This document shows, piece by piece, positions 22,499 to 35,606 of a stretch of 64,000 bases of DNA; position 1 is the stretch's first letter, and each line of letters opens with the position of its first letter. The stretch is from Umbelopsis ramanniana AG. Its lineage: Eukaryota; Mucoromycota; Umbelopsidomycetes; Umbelopsidales; Umbelopsidaceae. Position numbers and translations under genes: made by a program. The DNA lies in NCBI RefSeq assembly GCF_025399195.1, contig NW_026252111.1, forward strand, positions 186,001 through 250,000, written 5' to 3'. The notes under the pieces were generated by a model. The model did not search any database and had not been told where the DNA came from. It saw only the letters and a list, made by a program, of their open reading frames with translations.

Positions 22499-23385
22499 AT
22501 GATCAGTGATAGCTTATTGCTACTTCTCTTAATCTCGGTTACATTTGCATTTAAATTACCATCATCCGGTACTGCAACGGTAACGCATTACCTTCTTGGT
22601 GACAATGTCGGTGCTTGTGATTGCGCTACAGGAGCCAACAAGTTTCCAGTTGCAGGTATGAACAACGTTGACAAAAGATCAGATATCGTAAAATTACACA
22701 TGTCTTACTTTACGCCCATAAATGGTCGCAGCCATTAATCAAAATGCCTTTGGCCAAGTGAACGGAACGGCTGGCCCAGGATGTGGTCGTTGCTTTAATA
22801 TCATCCTGAATACTGCGATATCTGATCAAAATTATACTATTACCGACGCTTCCAACCGCCCCGAAATCACCGTAAAAATCGTAGATCTCTGTCCTGGCCT
22901 TGCACCCAACCTAGGTAAGACTTTTGTTTATTTCACCTGCCATAAACAATCAAAAGCCCATCTTTCTTTTTTGTGTCTCAGTGATTATCGACATCTGATC
23001 CTTCCTCTTTTTTGGTTCAGAGTGGTGCGCGCAGACAGATTCAACTCCAAATCCACACGGGGCATGGGTTCATTTTGACCTATCACAAACCACCATCCCA
23101 AGTAATTGGTTTCCTCAACCTTTTGGCTATGATATTGGCCAATGGTTGGCTACTTACTCAGAAGTAAGTTGCACGGAATGGGCTGGTTACAAGCAACCAC
23201 AGACATCTGGCCTTGCTGTTGCTGGTGCAGGCTGCTGTCCTGCGAATCCAACCTATGACAACCAAACATGCCCGATGTCGGGCAGCTCTGGGACGACTGC
23301 ATCTAGTTCTAGTCGCGTTTATTTTGACCGTGCTTTGGGCACATTGATATTCATTGCTCTTCTATCTGTCATCTATTTAAATTGA
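22499..23385 (+). CDS. secreted GH45/expansin-like (double-psi barrel) protein
   Basis: Exons 22499-22655, 22732-22914 and 23021-23385 give 234 aa. A signal peptide is visible (LLLLLLISVTFAF). The mature part starts GTATVTHYLLGDNVGACDC and continues AINQNAFG, GPGCGRCFNI, VKIVDLCPG, WCAQTD, HFDLS and GYDIGQW. This is the pattern of Barwin/RlpA-type barrels, including expansins and GH45 subfamily C endoglucanases of Mucoromycota. Seven or more Cys suggest disulfides. The C-terminus is a Ser/Thr-rich stretch plus a hydrophobic tail (ALGTLIFIALLSVIYLN), a GPI-anchor signal. It probably acts on glucan in the cell wall or in plant matter; whether it is catalytic or only wall-loosening cannot be decided here. 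Confidence 0.85.
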
Positions 23386-23848
23386 TAAGCTTCATTCTTA
23401 ATCTACATGATCTACGCATGCCAAAAAATGGGGTCACATTATACTGTGACACTGCAGACCGGTCGATGAGGCGACTGGTATGTTGCGAAACATTCCTTGT
23501 GAGCTTACTGTGTCTCAGTATTCCATGATGGGTTGGGGACATTGATGTGGCCAGTATCTTTTCATCCATTCACTCCACTGCCGCTTTTGACAGCTACCTA
23601 CTATACTTACTATTCCGTCGCCTTGCTTTCTCACGCTTGCATTATAGTATAGGCAAGGGGCCAATCGATGCCCAAAGGGGTTGTGATAGCAACATGACCT
23701 TATTGACCCCATGACATCCACGTACCATAGCTCAGGTGGCTAGTTGACAAGAATCTGCAAAGATACAGTAACACATCTAACACACCTTTTTCTCTCCTCC
23801 TTCGTTTTTTACCCCACCTCTCGAATTTAAAAAAACTTACATTGTGCA
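23386..23848. other. intergenic
   Basis: 463 bp with no supported gene. Minus-strand open frames at 23369-23569 and 23515-23721 lack recognisable protein features. The last 80 bp are pyrimidine-rich, as in a fungal promoter/leader. Confidence 0.5.
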
Positions 23849-24370
23849 ATGTACATTCCCATTGACAAGGCGCTGTACCTGAATCACCCTCTGGGCGACG
23901 ATGTGGGCAAAGATCCATATCCTGTCATTATGCAAGTGGATATGATGACAGCCTGTTTTGGAGGACAAGACATCATATCACCCCTCCCTACCACACCTCT
24001 CTCCCACTACACTGGCAGTAGCGAATTCAGCAGCAGTAGCGGTAGAGCTGGATGCGAGGTATCATCATATCGAATCGGCAACGGTCGCAATGCAAGACCA
24101 TATCGTCCAAAATATCATGTGCCATCAGATGCTTTTGAACCCATGCCACATAAACACATGCCCTATCCGAACGATCCAATGGAGTACTCACCTACCGAGA
24201 GTAGCTTACCAATAACTATACCTTGTAACTTTTATGTTAGAACAAATACAGGTTTAGCTACCTTGATTGCATGCAGAGATTTGACAGCATCACCAGTTGA
24301 TCTGGATGCTGCCTATGATGAACCAAATACGGACAATATATGGTCACCCGAAACAATAAACGCAAAGTGA
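23849..24370 (+). CDS. small hypothetical protein
   Basis: An intronless 173-aa frame from ATG 23849 to TGA. It is Pro/Ser/Tyr-rich with phrases such as GNGRNARPYRPKYHVPSDAFEPMPHKHMPYP (given here only as composition), no signal peptide and no membrane segment. A leader-like pyrimidine tract precedes the ATG. I do not recognise it. It could be a real lineage-specific gene or a chance frame. Confidence 0.4.
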   Translation: MYIPIDKALYLNHPLGDDVGKDPYPVIMQVDMMTACFGGQDIISPLPTTPLSHYTGSSEFSSSSGRAGCEVSSYRIGNGRNARPYRPKYHVPSDAFEPMPHKHMPYPNDPMEYSPTESSLPITIPCNFYVRTNTGLATLIACRDLTASPVDLDAAYDEPNTDNIWSPETINAK

Positions 24371-24486
24371 GCAAATACAAACGTCTGACATGTTCGAAAG
24401 TGTCCGTATTGGAAAGATGTGCTTTGACAATTTCTTTTTATTGGGAAAGGGATGCAATTGTTCCTTATAAATGCAGTGGTGTCGGC

Positions 24487-26320
24487 TTAGTCTAATTCAA
24501 ACTGAGCAATAACGTGCTCTTCGAAGTATGTAACTTGATCTTCCACATCAGCGGATGTTGAGCCGTTGCAGTCGTTTTCGCAAACAAATATCATAACCGT
24601 TCCGAACTCCATTCCGACGTTCCACTGATCCTTTCCGGTCTTGTCTAACGTCTGCTCTTCTATCATGGCATGCTCCGTTACCGATAAAAGGCTCAGCATA
24701 TGAGGCATCAATTGAAATTCAAATGTACGCTTGGATCCACAGTGAGGGCAAGTCGGTAGCTGTGAGTTGCTATAAACGCCATAGCCATCTGATGACGATA
24801 CGATCAAAGATTTAGCGGCCTGGTCTGAATTGGAAAACAGAAGAGGGGATCCACCAAATTCATAGCTGATACCGGCCGGTGTGAGTGAGTGAGAATTGCG
24901 CCATTCCATACAAATTCAAAAATAACCCTTACCGAACACATTGTTCTGGCCAAGCTCCTACACGTTCGGTAAACTTCTTGAAAGCTTTATCAAATCCACG
25001 TGGTACATCCTGTTTTTCATAGGTTTCTCCAGCCCATGAAATACCCTCCTCAGAGTCGTCAACGGCATCTTCGGATTGTTGTTGTAAGTCGAGGTATTTT
25101 TGATATTTTGACATGTCGAGTCCAAGTGAGTCATAGGTTTCAGCAATCTCTTCTTCAGATATATACAAATAATGGCCAGGAAACTTCATCTGACAGACGA
25201 AGCCTTCATCGTCTTGAAGTGCAGGATTGTGAGCCCAGTAGTCAGTATATATTATAGTCAAGATAAAATTTTACTTACGAGCGACATCATCATGTTCCAT
25301 TTCTTCTTCTTCCTCCTCCTCCTCCTCCTCATCCTCTTCCTGTATGGTCAAGCTCTCGGCAAAGCGATGATTGAGGTCAAATGGCTTTCTTTTTGAAGAT
25401 GCGGCTTGACTGTAGCTTTGTTTCGATTCTTCTTCCATTTCTTCTTCCTCGTCTTCGTCTTCCTCAGGCTCTTCCTCTACTATATCATTGCTTCCGGGCA
25501 TTTGAAAAGGATTGACTTTGGAAGGGATGGCAGGCATTGCGAAAGGGTTACCAGCACTACTCTTTGCTTCGTTGGACGACGACCATAAGTCTCCCAACTG
25601 ATTGTCGTCGAAGCATTTTGAAAGGATGAGTAACGGCATTCAGAATATCAGTATGAATGAAAAAATCACTAACCTGGAACGGTGAACCATTGGGCGATGC
25701 AACAAAGGCATTTCTCTTTTGCGCAGCTTTTAGTTGTTCCTCCTTTTGGATTCTCGCAGCTTCTTTTTTCTGTTGTTGCTTCAAATACTCTGGATCTACA
25801 AGATGCGCGCGCAGTGCCTTTATGCTGCCAGGCTTCTTAATGCATATACGACGGTTGCATGCCCACACATACATGGCTCGGTGATAAATTGAGTTTTCTA
25901 ATGGTACATAGCCCTGAAAGATCAGGTACATTGGATTTTGACAACTACCACAGATTTGGATATCGCTATCAGGGTGCTGGTGGTCGATTAGCCAAATCTA
26001 GCAAGCGATAAAAGGGTTAAGTTCCACAAACATATTGTGTAGTCAATCTAGAAAAAATCGATTCGTACAGGAGCACCACCAATCTTGGTTGCATAAGCAT
26101 CATTGTCGAGATGCTCGTCCACAGGAATGTCCGGCATTCCCAGCATAACTTTGGGCTTTTGCTTACTATTGGACTTGGCATTTTTGTCTCGGGTTAGTGC
26201 AGGGATCACATCAAGAGATGGAGTAAATGGATTATGCGCTGGCGGCTGATTCGCCACAGGCAGCGCCTTGTTTCGCATTTGGCTAGAATTGCGATTCTTC
26301 TTGCTTGTATTCCCGTTCAT
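24487..26320 (-). CDS. TSR4: PDCD2/Tsr4-type ribosomal protein S2 chaperone
   Basis: Minus-strand exons 26069-26320, 25674-25997, 25279-25597, 24933-25212 and 24487-24865 sum to 1554 nt, 517 aa. The zinc-binding N-terminal module is visible (IWLIDHQ, ICGSCQNPMYLIFQ, ACNRRICIKKPGS). The PDCD2_C domain has FPGHYLYISEEEI, RYEFGGSPL, CPHCGSKRTFEFQLMPHML and WNVGMEFGTVMIFVCENDC. The family escorts newly made uS5 (Rps2) into 40S biogenesis. The middle is a long acidic region with two Glu-rich runs, one encoded by a GAG/GAA triplet repeat. The intron 25213-25278 is placed by phase; its only usable AG follows CTTCA. Confidence 0.9.
25301..25340. repeat. CTT/CTC triplet microsatellite inside TSR4
   Basis: A run of TTC and CTC triplets on the plus strand, coding on the minus strand for about a dozen consecutive Glu residues of the Tsr4-like protein. 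It is in frame, so copy-number change would alter only the length of the acidic tract. Confidence 0.8.
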
Positions 26321-26452
26321 GGCAGTGAAGATGGGTGCAATATAATTTGGCCTGGGACGGAAACCAAAAAGAAAAAATTGTGACTTTGCGCTTGGAAGTA
26401 ATGAAAAATTTATGGGGGCAACTGATTTAGTGTAATTTAGTGTACAGAAGAT

Positions 26453-28167
<1,715 letters not shown>

Positions 28168-28367
28168 GACTTTGGTTTTTGTTGAAATTACTTTGAATGC
28201 GGTAGAACACCCAAAGTATTTTCGATAAATTGATGGGCTACTGGCCAGTGAAATAAATCAGGGATGCCGTGACTGTTTCCCGGATGTGCCCGGAAAAAAA
28301 TCTTTCTGATCCATCTTGATTTCAGTTGTGAAGTGTCAGAATCACGCATAAGCACTACTATTTATTT

Positions 28368-29469
28368 TTATTCTGCAGTTTCATTATAATAAGAGGCAAA
28401 AGAAAGTGCTACTTTCGCAGCAAGTTTACGACGTTCGCTATCTGGAAGATTGGCTCCTTGGTCTCGAAGCTCTTGGATTTTCGTGAAAACGTGGTCAAGG
28501 CCGTCGTTCGGATCATCAAATGCTCCAAATAGCTCTTGCTGCATTTTTTTTATTTCACTGCTAGAGGGTAAATCTATTTGGAAGGTCAGAATATAAGAAT
28601 AACACGATGTTAGTCATTGCCTGTCATATTGACTTACCCGTCATTTCACCGTCTTCTTCGTCAATCAAGTCTAACATTTGTAGTCTAGCTTCTACGTGTT
28701 CAAAAACATGAATTAGGATAGGACATGTAAAATGAAGAATCACGACAGCTTACCGTTGGTGTCAAGTGGAGCCTGAGCTGACGACTTTGTAACAAGTCCA
28801 TCCCACATATTTGATTGTAACGTTTCCAGGAGCAATGGAATGCCTACTCTGTCTTCAAATTCGTCGTCGTCCACTTTTTGTGCCTTCTCTTCGGCATCTA
28901 TATAGACGAACATATTTTCCAAGCACCAGTCTTCTATCGCGTCTTTGTCTGTCTCTGGCAAATCTCCTTCCGTTCCAATCACGATCTTTACATTTGGGTC
29001 GCACTTTTCAACAAACGCAGACCACAATTTGAGGTCTTCTAAGCTTTTGGGCTGTAAATGATGAATGAGAACAATTGGAGTCTCCCATGCTTCGCGCCCG
29101 TCTACCCCACTCACCTCGTCCTTTCGAAAAACTAATACAAGACCATCGACAACTTCACAGACACCGTTCTCATCCTCGACGAACGCCTTGACTGCTGCTT
29201 CTGCGTCGGACTCGATATGGTCCAGCCAAAGATCAACCTCGGCTGTATAGTATTTGGTATCGATAGTCCAAGGTATCATTTGAGTGTCGTCACTGACATC
29301 CTTGGGTAATGCACTTTGTGATTCCGAGAACAATTCTGTCTCGGTATATTGAGATTAGTAAATGGAAGGGCAGTGCGGTGATGACGGGAGTACGTGATCA
29401 TGTACGTTTTATAAGCTCCAACTTGTTGGCATTGTGCCTGCCGATGACCAAGATCTTGTTCCGCTTCAT
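28368..29469 (-). CDS. adaptin-binding protein p34 (AAGAB/Irc6 family)
   Basis: Minus-strand exons 29406-29469, 29115-29335, 28754-29051, 28638-28691 and 28368-28573 sum to 843 nt, 280 aa. It starts MKRNKILVIGRHNANKLELIK, the degenerate G-domain start of the AAGAB/Irc6 family. Other marks are PWTIDTKYYTAEVDLWL, VDGLVLVFRK, DWCLENMFVYIDAEE, EDRVGIPLLLETLQSNMW and the C-terminal helix block around DLPSSSEIKKMQQELFGAFDD. The family binds adaptor-complex subunits and helps assemble AP-1 and AP-2 for clathrin traffic. The P-loop lacks the GK[ST] residues, so GTP binding is unlikely. Confidence 0.87.
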
Positions 29470-29570
29470 AATGGAACCTCTCAATAGAAAGTGAGAACAA
29501 GCTAACCTTTGTTTTATTATATCCATTTTTATTCTGTTTCGAGCTCCACCAAAAATACAAAACCTCACAA

Positions 29571-31853
29571 TTAATTACGATAACGTGGGTTACGGTCTCG
29601 GTCACGATCCCTGTCTCTACCACCGCCATAGGGTTGCTGTCTCTGTTGCGGTGGACCGTTTTGGCGGTAAGGTGGTCGTTCTGAATTGCCATATGGCGGA
29701 CGCTGCTGCTGATAATGGGGTGGTGGCCCGCCGCCTTGGTTATGCATCGGTGGTCTAAAAGGCGGTGGGGGTGCCTGAGGATTGAATTGCTGCTGTCGCT
29801 GGTGTGCTCCTGGCCCTGGAGGCAGGAATTGCTGCTGATGTGGCGGTGGGCCGCCAAACTGTTGCTGTGATGGAGGTGGACCATTAGGGTAGCCGCCCTG
29901 CGGCCTGAACTGCATTTGACCCGGTCCATCAAACTGGGCAGGAGGCGGACCATTCTGTGGTGGTTGACGTTGGTATGGCTGCTGTGATGATGGCGGAGGT
30001 CGGAAGGGAGGTGGATCATTACTGGGCGGTCCATTTTGCCTCTGCGGTGGTCCCGCTGTCGATGGGCGAAATGGAGGCAAATCAACTGGAGGTCGCTGTC
30101 CTGCTGAGGCGGGACGGAACGGTGGTGTGTCAACATATTCACTTTCATCATCCTTGTTTGATTCATCGTCCTGGTGTTGGCTAGCATTGAATTTGTCTGA
30201 TGCTGTCTCTCCTGGTCGTGGTCGTGTCCAAAATCGTGTGGTATGATCATTAGATCCCGTTACCAGTATGTGGCCAATAGGATGCCAGTCCAAAGACCAA
30301 ATATTAGAATCGTGAGCCGTTTCTTGCTCTCCAATATGTCCGTCTTGACCGCATAGCCAGAACATTAAAGAACCATCGGAGCCTCCGGAAGCAAGCATGC
30401 GTTCGTGTTGTGGATGCCATGCAATGGCTGCATAAAAAACCTCATCAGTACTCTGAACGAATCGCAGGTGAACATCATATTATATACTCACAACAAACTT
30501 CCTTCTTATGACCGCGGAAGCCTTGAAGCTCTTTCATTGTACGTATATCAAATACTTTGATGGTTTGATCTTTACCAGCTGTGGCTAACCAATTACCATT
30601 CTGATTCCATTGCAACCCTTGTACCGTATTTTTGTGGCCATGACTTTTTGATTTCATATGTTAGCTGCTATCATCTCTTACACCAATAGCAATTTGGAAA
30701 AACACTTACAGTGTTGTTAAGTTTTTACCAGTCTTAGGATCCCATAATTTTACCATGTTATCTTTACTACCAGATGCTATTAATGCTTTGTATGGATGCC
30801 AGTCAACGCATTTAACATCCCAACCGTGACCAGTCAATGCACGCTCTTCTACACCTTGATTGAAATCCCAAATCTTGATCAATGAATCGTCAGAGCACGT
30901 AGCAAAACGAGTATTTGACGGAGCAAAACTGTAATCGACAAGGTTGGTAGGTGACGTTAGCGCTTGTTAATATAGTAGAGTACAACGCAACGACGAAGAT
31001 TTCAACTTACGTTAGATCTCGAATAGCTTCCCGATGTCCCTGGAACATCTTCAAATTATTCATGTTGGATTGCCAATATTTCACCACACCACTGTTGTCG
31101 CCCGTCACCATCCAACTATCATTATGTGACCATTTCATCGCTCGCACCGCTGAGTCATGAGCCTGTAGAATGGTTTCGAAATTGAACGTAAGACCGTTCC
31201 ATAGCGTGAATTCTCCACTCGATGAGCCTGTGATGAGACGACGTCCCTCTGGCGTCCACTATACATTGACAAAATTAGTATCAACCATTACGTTGATAGG
31301 ATCCGCGTTGGCAGACACTTACCCTAACCACATTAACAGGGCAACGAATCTTGTTTGTGGATGTGTGAATGAATTTGGTCGTTACCGCATTAACAGGATT
31401 ATCTGGGTATGCTGCAGGAGGTAATAACTGAGAACAATAATGTTAGTCTGTGTTGTTCAAGGTGAAAAGCGTCAAGCTAAGAGGGAAACGAACATACGTC
31501 GACGATAAAGCTTGGATCGGGTCGAAGGAATTTACGATCGCGACGATCACGTTGCCAAACACGTTGCTAGAGATTGAAACCATTAGAATTTAGTGTCTTT
31601 TTCAAGTGTTTCGTTAAAGAGGAGCAGCTGAATTCACCTGGTACCAGCGAGCAATAGTGTGGTTGTAATCCACAGTGCGGCGCTGAATCCTGCCTCTCAT
31701 GCGTTTGCCGTCAAAGACCATTTTTGAAGCCGGAACATAGCGATCTTCCTGTCCGGGAGCTCGATGTGGCCTTGGCGTGAATCGTGAAGGCGCTCCTCCT
31801 TCACTTGGGCGGGTGGAGTCACCATTCCAGGATTGTGAAGGTGCTACTTCCAT
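29571..31853 (-). CDS. PFS2: Pfs2/WDR33, WD40 subunit of the mRNA 3'-end processing complex
   Basis: Minus-strand exons 31638-31853, 31498-31566, 31323-31427, 31011-31258, 30710-30928, 30492-30643 and 29571-30427 sum to 1866 nt, 621 aa. The N-terminal [15 protein letters not shown] and [25 protein letters not shown] are diagnostic of Pfs2/WDR33/FY. Seven WD40 repeats follow ([53 protein letters not shown] and so on). With Yth1/CPSF30 the family recognises the poly(A) signal in CPF/CPSF. The C-terminal 220 residues are Pro/Gln/Gly-rich with at least four PPFRP motifs and a short Arg/Asp repeat near the end; they are probably disordered. Confidence 0.95.
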
Positions 31854-32277
31854 GAAAGAATATGGCCGAAGGTAGTCAGAAGGCGGTTGCTGATTTTTTT
31901 TTCAGCTCAAATCAATTTTGCCTTTTGGCACCCAAAATTTCACACATGTTATCCTGAGCACCGATTTATATAACCTGTCTCTCACACAAAGAGAGCAGCT
32001 AATAGCTTTTATATGAAAGAAATATTAATGCTCCATCTTGATTGATATGTTTTTTTGATCACAGTTGTTTCCCCCATTCCATATTGTAGACTGCGTAGTC
32101 GGTATACGTGGTTCACCAGCACTTTCGTTTCGCGCATTGTTGAAGTACGCTCTTTCTCTTGCGTAAAAGTTTTGCATTATTATTCGGCTCATTCATACAT
32201 TATGCTATAGTATTGACATCTTTACTGTCGCTAAAATCTTATTTATGGCTCTATTTCGTTGCTAAGTTCACAAAATA
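31854..32277. other. intergenic, divergent promoter region
   Basis: 424 bp between the starts of PFS2 (minus) and the nuclease gene (plus). A/T-rich with T-runs; no coding sequence or clear site recognised. Confidence 0.5.
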
Positions 32278-33752
32278 ATGCTCGCGGTAATTCAATTCCA
32301 GAACAGTGATAACTCACTCACAGAATCTGGTACAGATCTCGTATTTGCTCATATGGCACCACAACTAAAAGCATGCCGGCCGATTTCAGTCCCCAATGCT
32401 CGGCCAAGCAAGCTTTCACTCACGCTCATTTCATACAATATATTAGCCCAGGCTCTTATAAAACGAGAACTGTTTCCTCATTCTGGAAACATTCTTAAAT
32501 GGGTATGTAGCCTAGTTGAACGTCTAGTGATCCGATAAATGTACTGAGAACTTATTTCAGAAAACTAGAAAAGCAATGGTATTGAAAGAACTAAAGGAAC
32601 TTAATGCAGATATATTGTGTCTTCAAGGTAAATTTTGTGCGTCTTGTTCACTACATAGCTATGTAATTCGTACCTAAAATTTACGCTCTTCTGCCAGAGG
32701 TTGATCATGTTGAAGATTTTTATGGAGACGCTCTCCATGCACTTGGGTATGCTTCTGATCAGTTTCATGCTGCATTCTACAGATCCTAATCCTCACTTAG
32801 CTACTCATTTGAGTTCTGCAAACACTCAACAAAGCTCCATGGTAAATCTGCTTGATGTCACTGAACACCGTTAGGAAGCGTAACTCTAATCATGTATTTC
32901 AAGGTTGCATGATTGCATTTAAGCACTCTTTGTTCACCAAAGTGAACTATGATACAGTAGATTATGATACATATCCATTATGTCCACCCACGCAAAAGAC
33001 CGGTAACATTGCTCAATTGATTGCACTCAAGGCTATCGACCACGATGAAGGCATACTTGTGGGCAATACTCATTTATATTGGCGACCTCAGTCATATTAC
33101 GAACGGCTACGACAGGGATGTATATATGTTAAAAGTGCCAGCGAAAGCCTCCTATCTGTAAAAAACCTTCACTCTGAAATCCGTTGGTCCTATGTGCTCG
33201 CAGGAGGTAAGTCATTTGTAAAATTATCATCGTATGTTTAGGTACGATGTATTCACCATTTTATTAGATCTAAACACAACGCCTACCGACCCAACGTATC
33301 CATCACTAACAGACAATCCGCTAACCCCCATACAAGAAGCATGGCTGGAATGGTCTCGGCGAGAGATCGCAGAGGGCGAAGAGATGATAGAAGGTGGACC
33401 TGATCTGACCCTACCACCACTTAAGCCCTCCAACAGTGATGATACCAAATTGGCAACTGTAGATGAACTACGAAAGATAGTGGGTAACCATTCTGGTCTG
33501 AAGAGTGTATATAGCCAGTATGGGAAAATAGATGCAGAGGACATACAGCATTATGGCGAACCGAAGTTTACACATTATGGCACATACTTTAAAGGCACAC
33601 TAGATTATATATTTTTGCCAGCAAATGGAAATTTAGAATGTAGAGGTCTTTCACCACTACCAAAGGAGGCGGAAATGGAGCCTGGTCTACCGAACGCCGT
33701 TTTTGGTAGCGATCATGTACCACTATGTTGCCAGTTGCATCTACTTGAATAA
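32278..33752 (+). CDS. EEP-family RNA exonuclease (Ngl/Angel/Ccr4-like)
   Basis: Exons 32278-32502, 32561-32627, 32698-32746, 32801-32841, 32904-33206 and 33268-33752 sum to 1170 nt, 389 aa. All catalytic motifs of the exonuclease-endonuclease-phosphatase fold are present: SYNILAQ (Asn near 54), CLQEVDH (metal-binding Glu near 98), GNTHLYW, AGDLNTTP, GTLDYIF and GSDHVPL. The family trims RNA 3' ends; yeast Ngl2 matures 5.8S rRNA and Ccr4 removes poly(A). There is no LRR domain, so it is not Ccr4 itself. A region of about 80 residues between DLN and the C-terminal motifs (EMIEGGPDLTLPPLKPSN) is a Glu-rich insert. The exact substrate is unknown. Confidence 0.9.
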
Positions 33753-34103
33753 ATTTCAACAAGTTATAGAAGCGTGAAGGATATCTCTTTGAAACCGACG
33801 CCATTGGATATGCATATTCACTCAATTTAAGCTAACTTTTGATGCTACATTGGTAGCTAGTAGTAGAAATCATTTGTGTTTTTGAGATGCATCCTGTCCA
33901 AACTAAACTATCATTTATGGTGCATTCTACAGTGGTTCTCAGATAGACAATATATAAAGTTGGTTGGTCTGAGACTCATTGGCCGCACATTTCCAGTGGG
34001 GAACCAAAAATCAATTCCGACGGGTCTGAAAAATTTTGGAACTCCTGGACTTATGATCGAGTATCCAGTGCATCGGACTGACTCTCTCTCTTTTACTTCC
34101 AGC
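33753..34103. promoter_or_regulatory. RPS3 promoter and leader
   Basis: 351 bp without a gene. TATATAAAG lies at 33951-33959. Immediately before the RPS3 ATG is a pyrimidine tract ending in TTCCAG, which looks like the acceptor of a 5'-UTR intron; the donor is not obvious. Confidence 0.45.
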
Positions 34104-35363
34104 ATGGCTGCCGTCTCACAGATTTCCAAGAAGAGAAAGGTATGGACATCGATGACAGATGCTTGGATGGATGCAACCGATACGCCGATGGATTATCGAT
34201 CGATACAGTCGAAAAAGTTCATTCAGGCTATTCAATGGTAGCAACATTCAAATTCAGTAGTGATTGAAAATTTCTAATGCCATGGTCTCTTTTTCTTTTT
34301 TCTGCAAACTCTTCTGCGCCAATCAACAAACTTGTTTCAACATTCGTCTCTGCCATCGAACTCATTGTCATTGATTTAGTTCGTAAGTAGCCCCATGATC
34401 AATTATTGAATTCTCATGTTACATTTGGGATGGTTGATGTTAACATTGTATAATTTCACTAGGTCGCTGACGGTGTCTTCTACGCCGAACTCAACGAGTT
34501 CTTCACTCGTGAGCTCTCCGAAGATGGTTACTCTGGTGTCGAGGTCCGTGTCACCCCTGCCCGCACCGAGTAAGTTGTTACATTGATCAACTTGGAATAA
34601 CATTACAACCAACGACTGGAAATACTGACTTCAATACGCAACTTTCCTCCTTTTCAATTTTTTTTTTCTTTCCTCAGAGTCATCATTCGTGCCACCCACA
34701 CCCAAAACGTTCTTGGTGAGAAGGGTCGCCGTATCCGCGAGTTGACCTCCCTCGTCCAGAAGCGTTTCAAGTTCCCCGAGAACACCGTCGAGCTCTATGC
34801 TGAGCGCGTCCAAAACCGTGGTCTTTGCGCTATTGCTCAGTGCGAGTCCGTCAAGTTCAAGCTTCTCAACGGTTTAGCTGTTCGTCGGTAAGTTGGTTTT
34901 TTTATACTATGGCAGGTTTATCAAAACCCAAAACAATCAAGGGGTTCTTCAGTAGGCTAAACTATCGATTTTACTGTTTTATAGTGCCTGTTATGGTGTC
35001 CTTCGCTTCATCATGGAGTCTGGTGCCAAGGGTTGCGAAGTTGTTGTCTCTGGCAAGCTCCGTGCTGCTCGTGCCAAGTCCATGAAGTTCACTGACGGTT
35101 TCATGATCCACTCCGGTCAACCCACTCGCGACTTCATCGATACTGCTGTTCGCCACGTCCTTCTTCGCCAAGGTGTCCTTGGTATCAAGGTCAAGATCAT
35201 GCTCGACTGGGATCCCACTGGCAGAGCCGGTCCCAAGAACAACCTCCCTGATATCGTCAGCATCCTTGAGCCCAAGGAGGAGGCTGCTATCACTGAGCCC
35301 ATCTCCCAGGACTTCAGCAAGCCCGCTGCTCCCGCTGCTGCTGAGCCCGTTGCTGCACAATAA
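34104..35363 (+). CDS. RPS3: 40S ribosomal protein S3 (uS3)
   Basis: Exons 34104-34139, 34380-34382, 34463-34569, 34678-34887 and 34985-35363 give 244 aa. Conserved stretches are unmistakable: [45 protein letters not shown] (KH GxxG loop), [24 protein letters not shown] and [17 protein letters not shown]. uS3 sits at the mRNA entry of the 40S subunit. Without the 3-nt exon TTC at 34380-34382, the protein would lack the near-universal Phe of KFVADG. That triplet has its own acceptor (GATTTAG) and perfect donor (GTAAGT). Codon use is strongly biased to C-ending codons, as expected for a highly expressed gene. The tail is Pro/Ala-rich. Confidence 0.96.
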
Positions 35364-35606
35364 ATCATTTTTATTTTGTCGCAAAGAAAAAAGAAATAAA
35401 AATCAATTCACTTTTGTAACCATCAAGGAGAAAAATTGAACTACAATATTGGGGATTTCCTCCTTGCAGCCCACATGACATGACTGGGGTTCCAGTTATC
35501 TGACTCGGTCATTGTAGGTGATTTAATCACCAGGCAATCAGCCGTTACTTAACCTGTGTACCTTTTTTTTTAACAAGAAACCTTTTTATTCTTTACTGTC
35601 TGTCCG

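Noticed and set aside
23369-23918. Minus-strand frames between the GH45-like gene and the 173-aa frame
   Set aside because: Short, overlapping, without conserved motifs or clear start context.
29276-30250. 324-codon minus-strand frame rich in His, Ser and Arg
   Set aside because: It is another frame of the PFS2 Pro-rich tail running on over the AAGAB gene; composition reflects the repeat DNA.
34971-35384. 137-codon frame antisense to RPS3
   Set aside because: Shadow of the biased codon use of the ribosomal protein gene.
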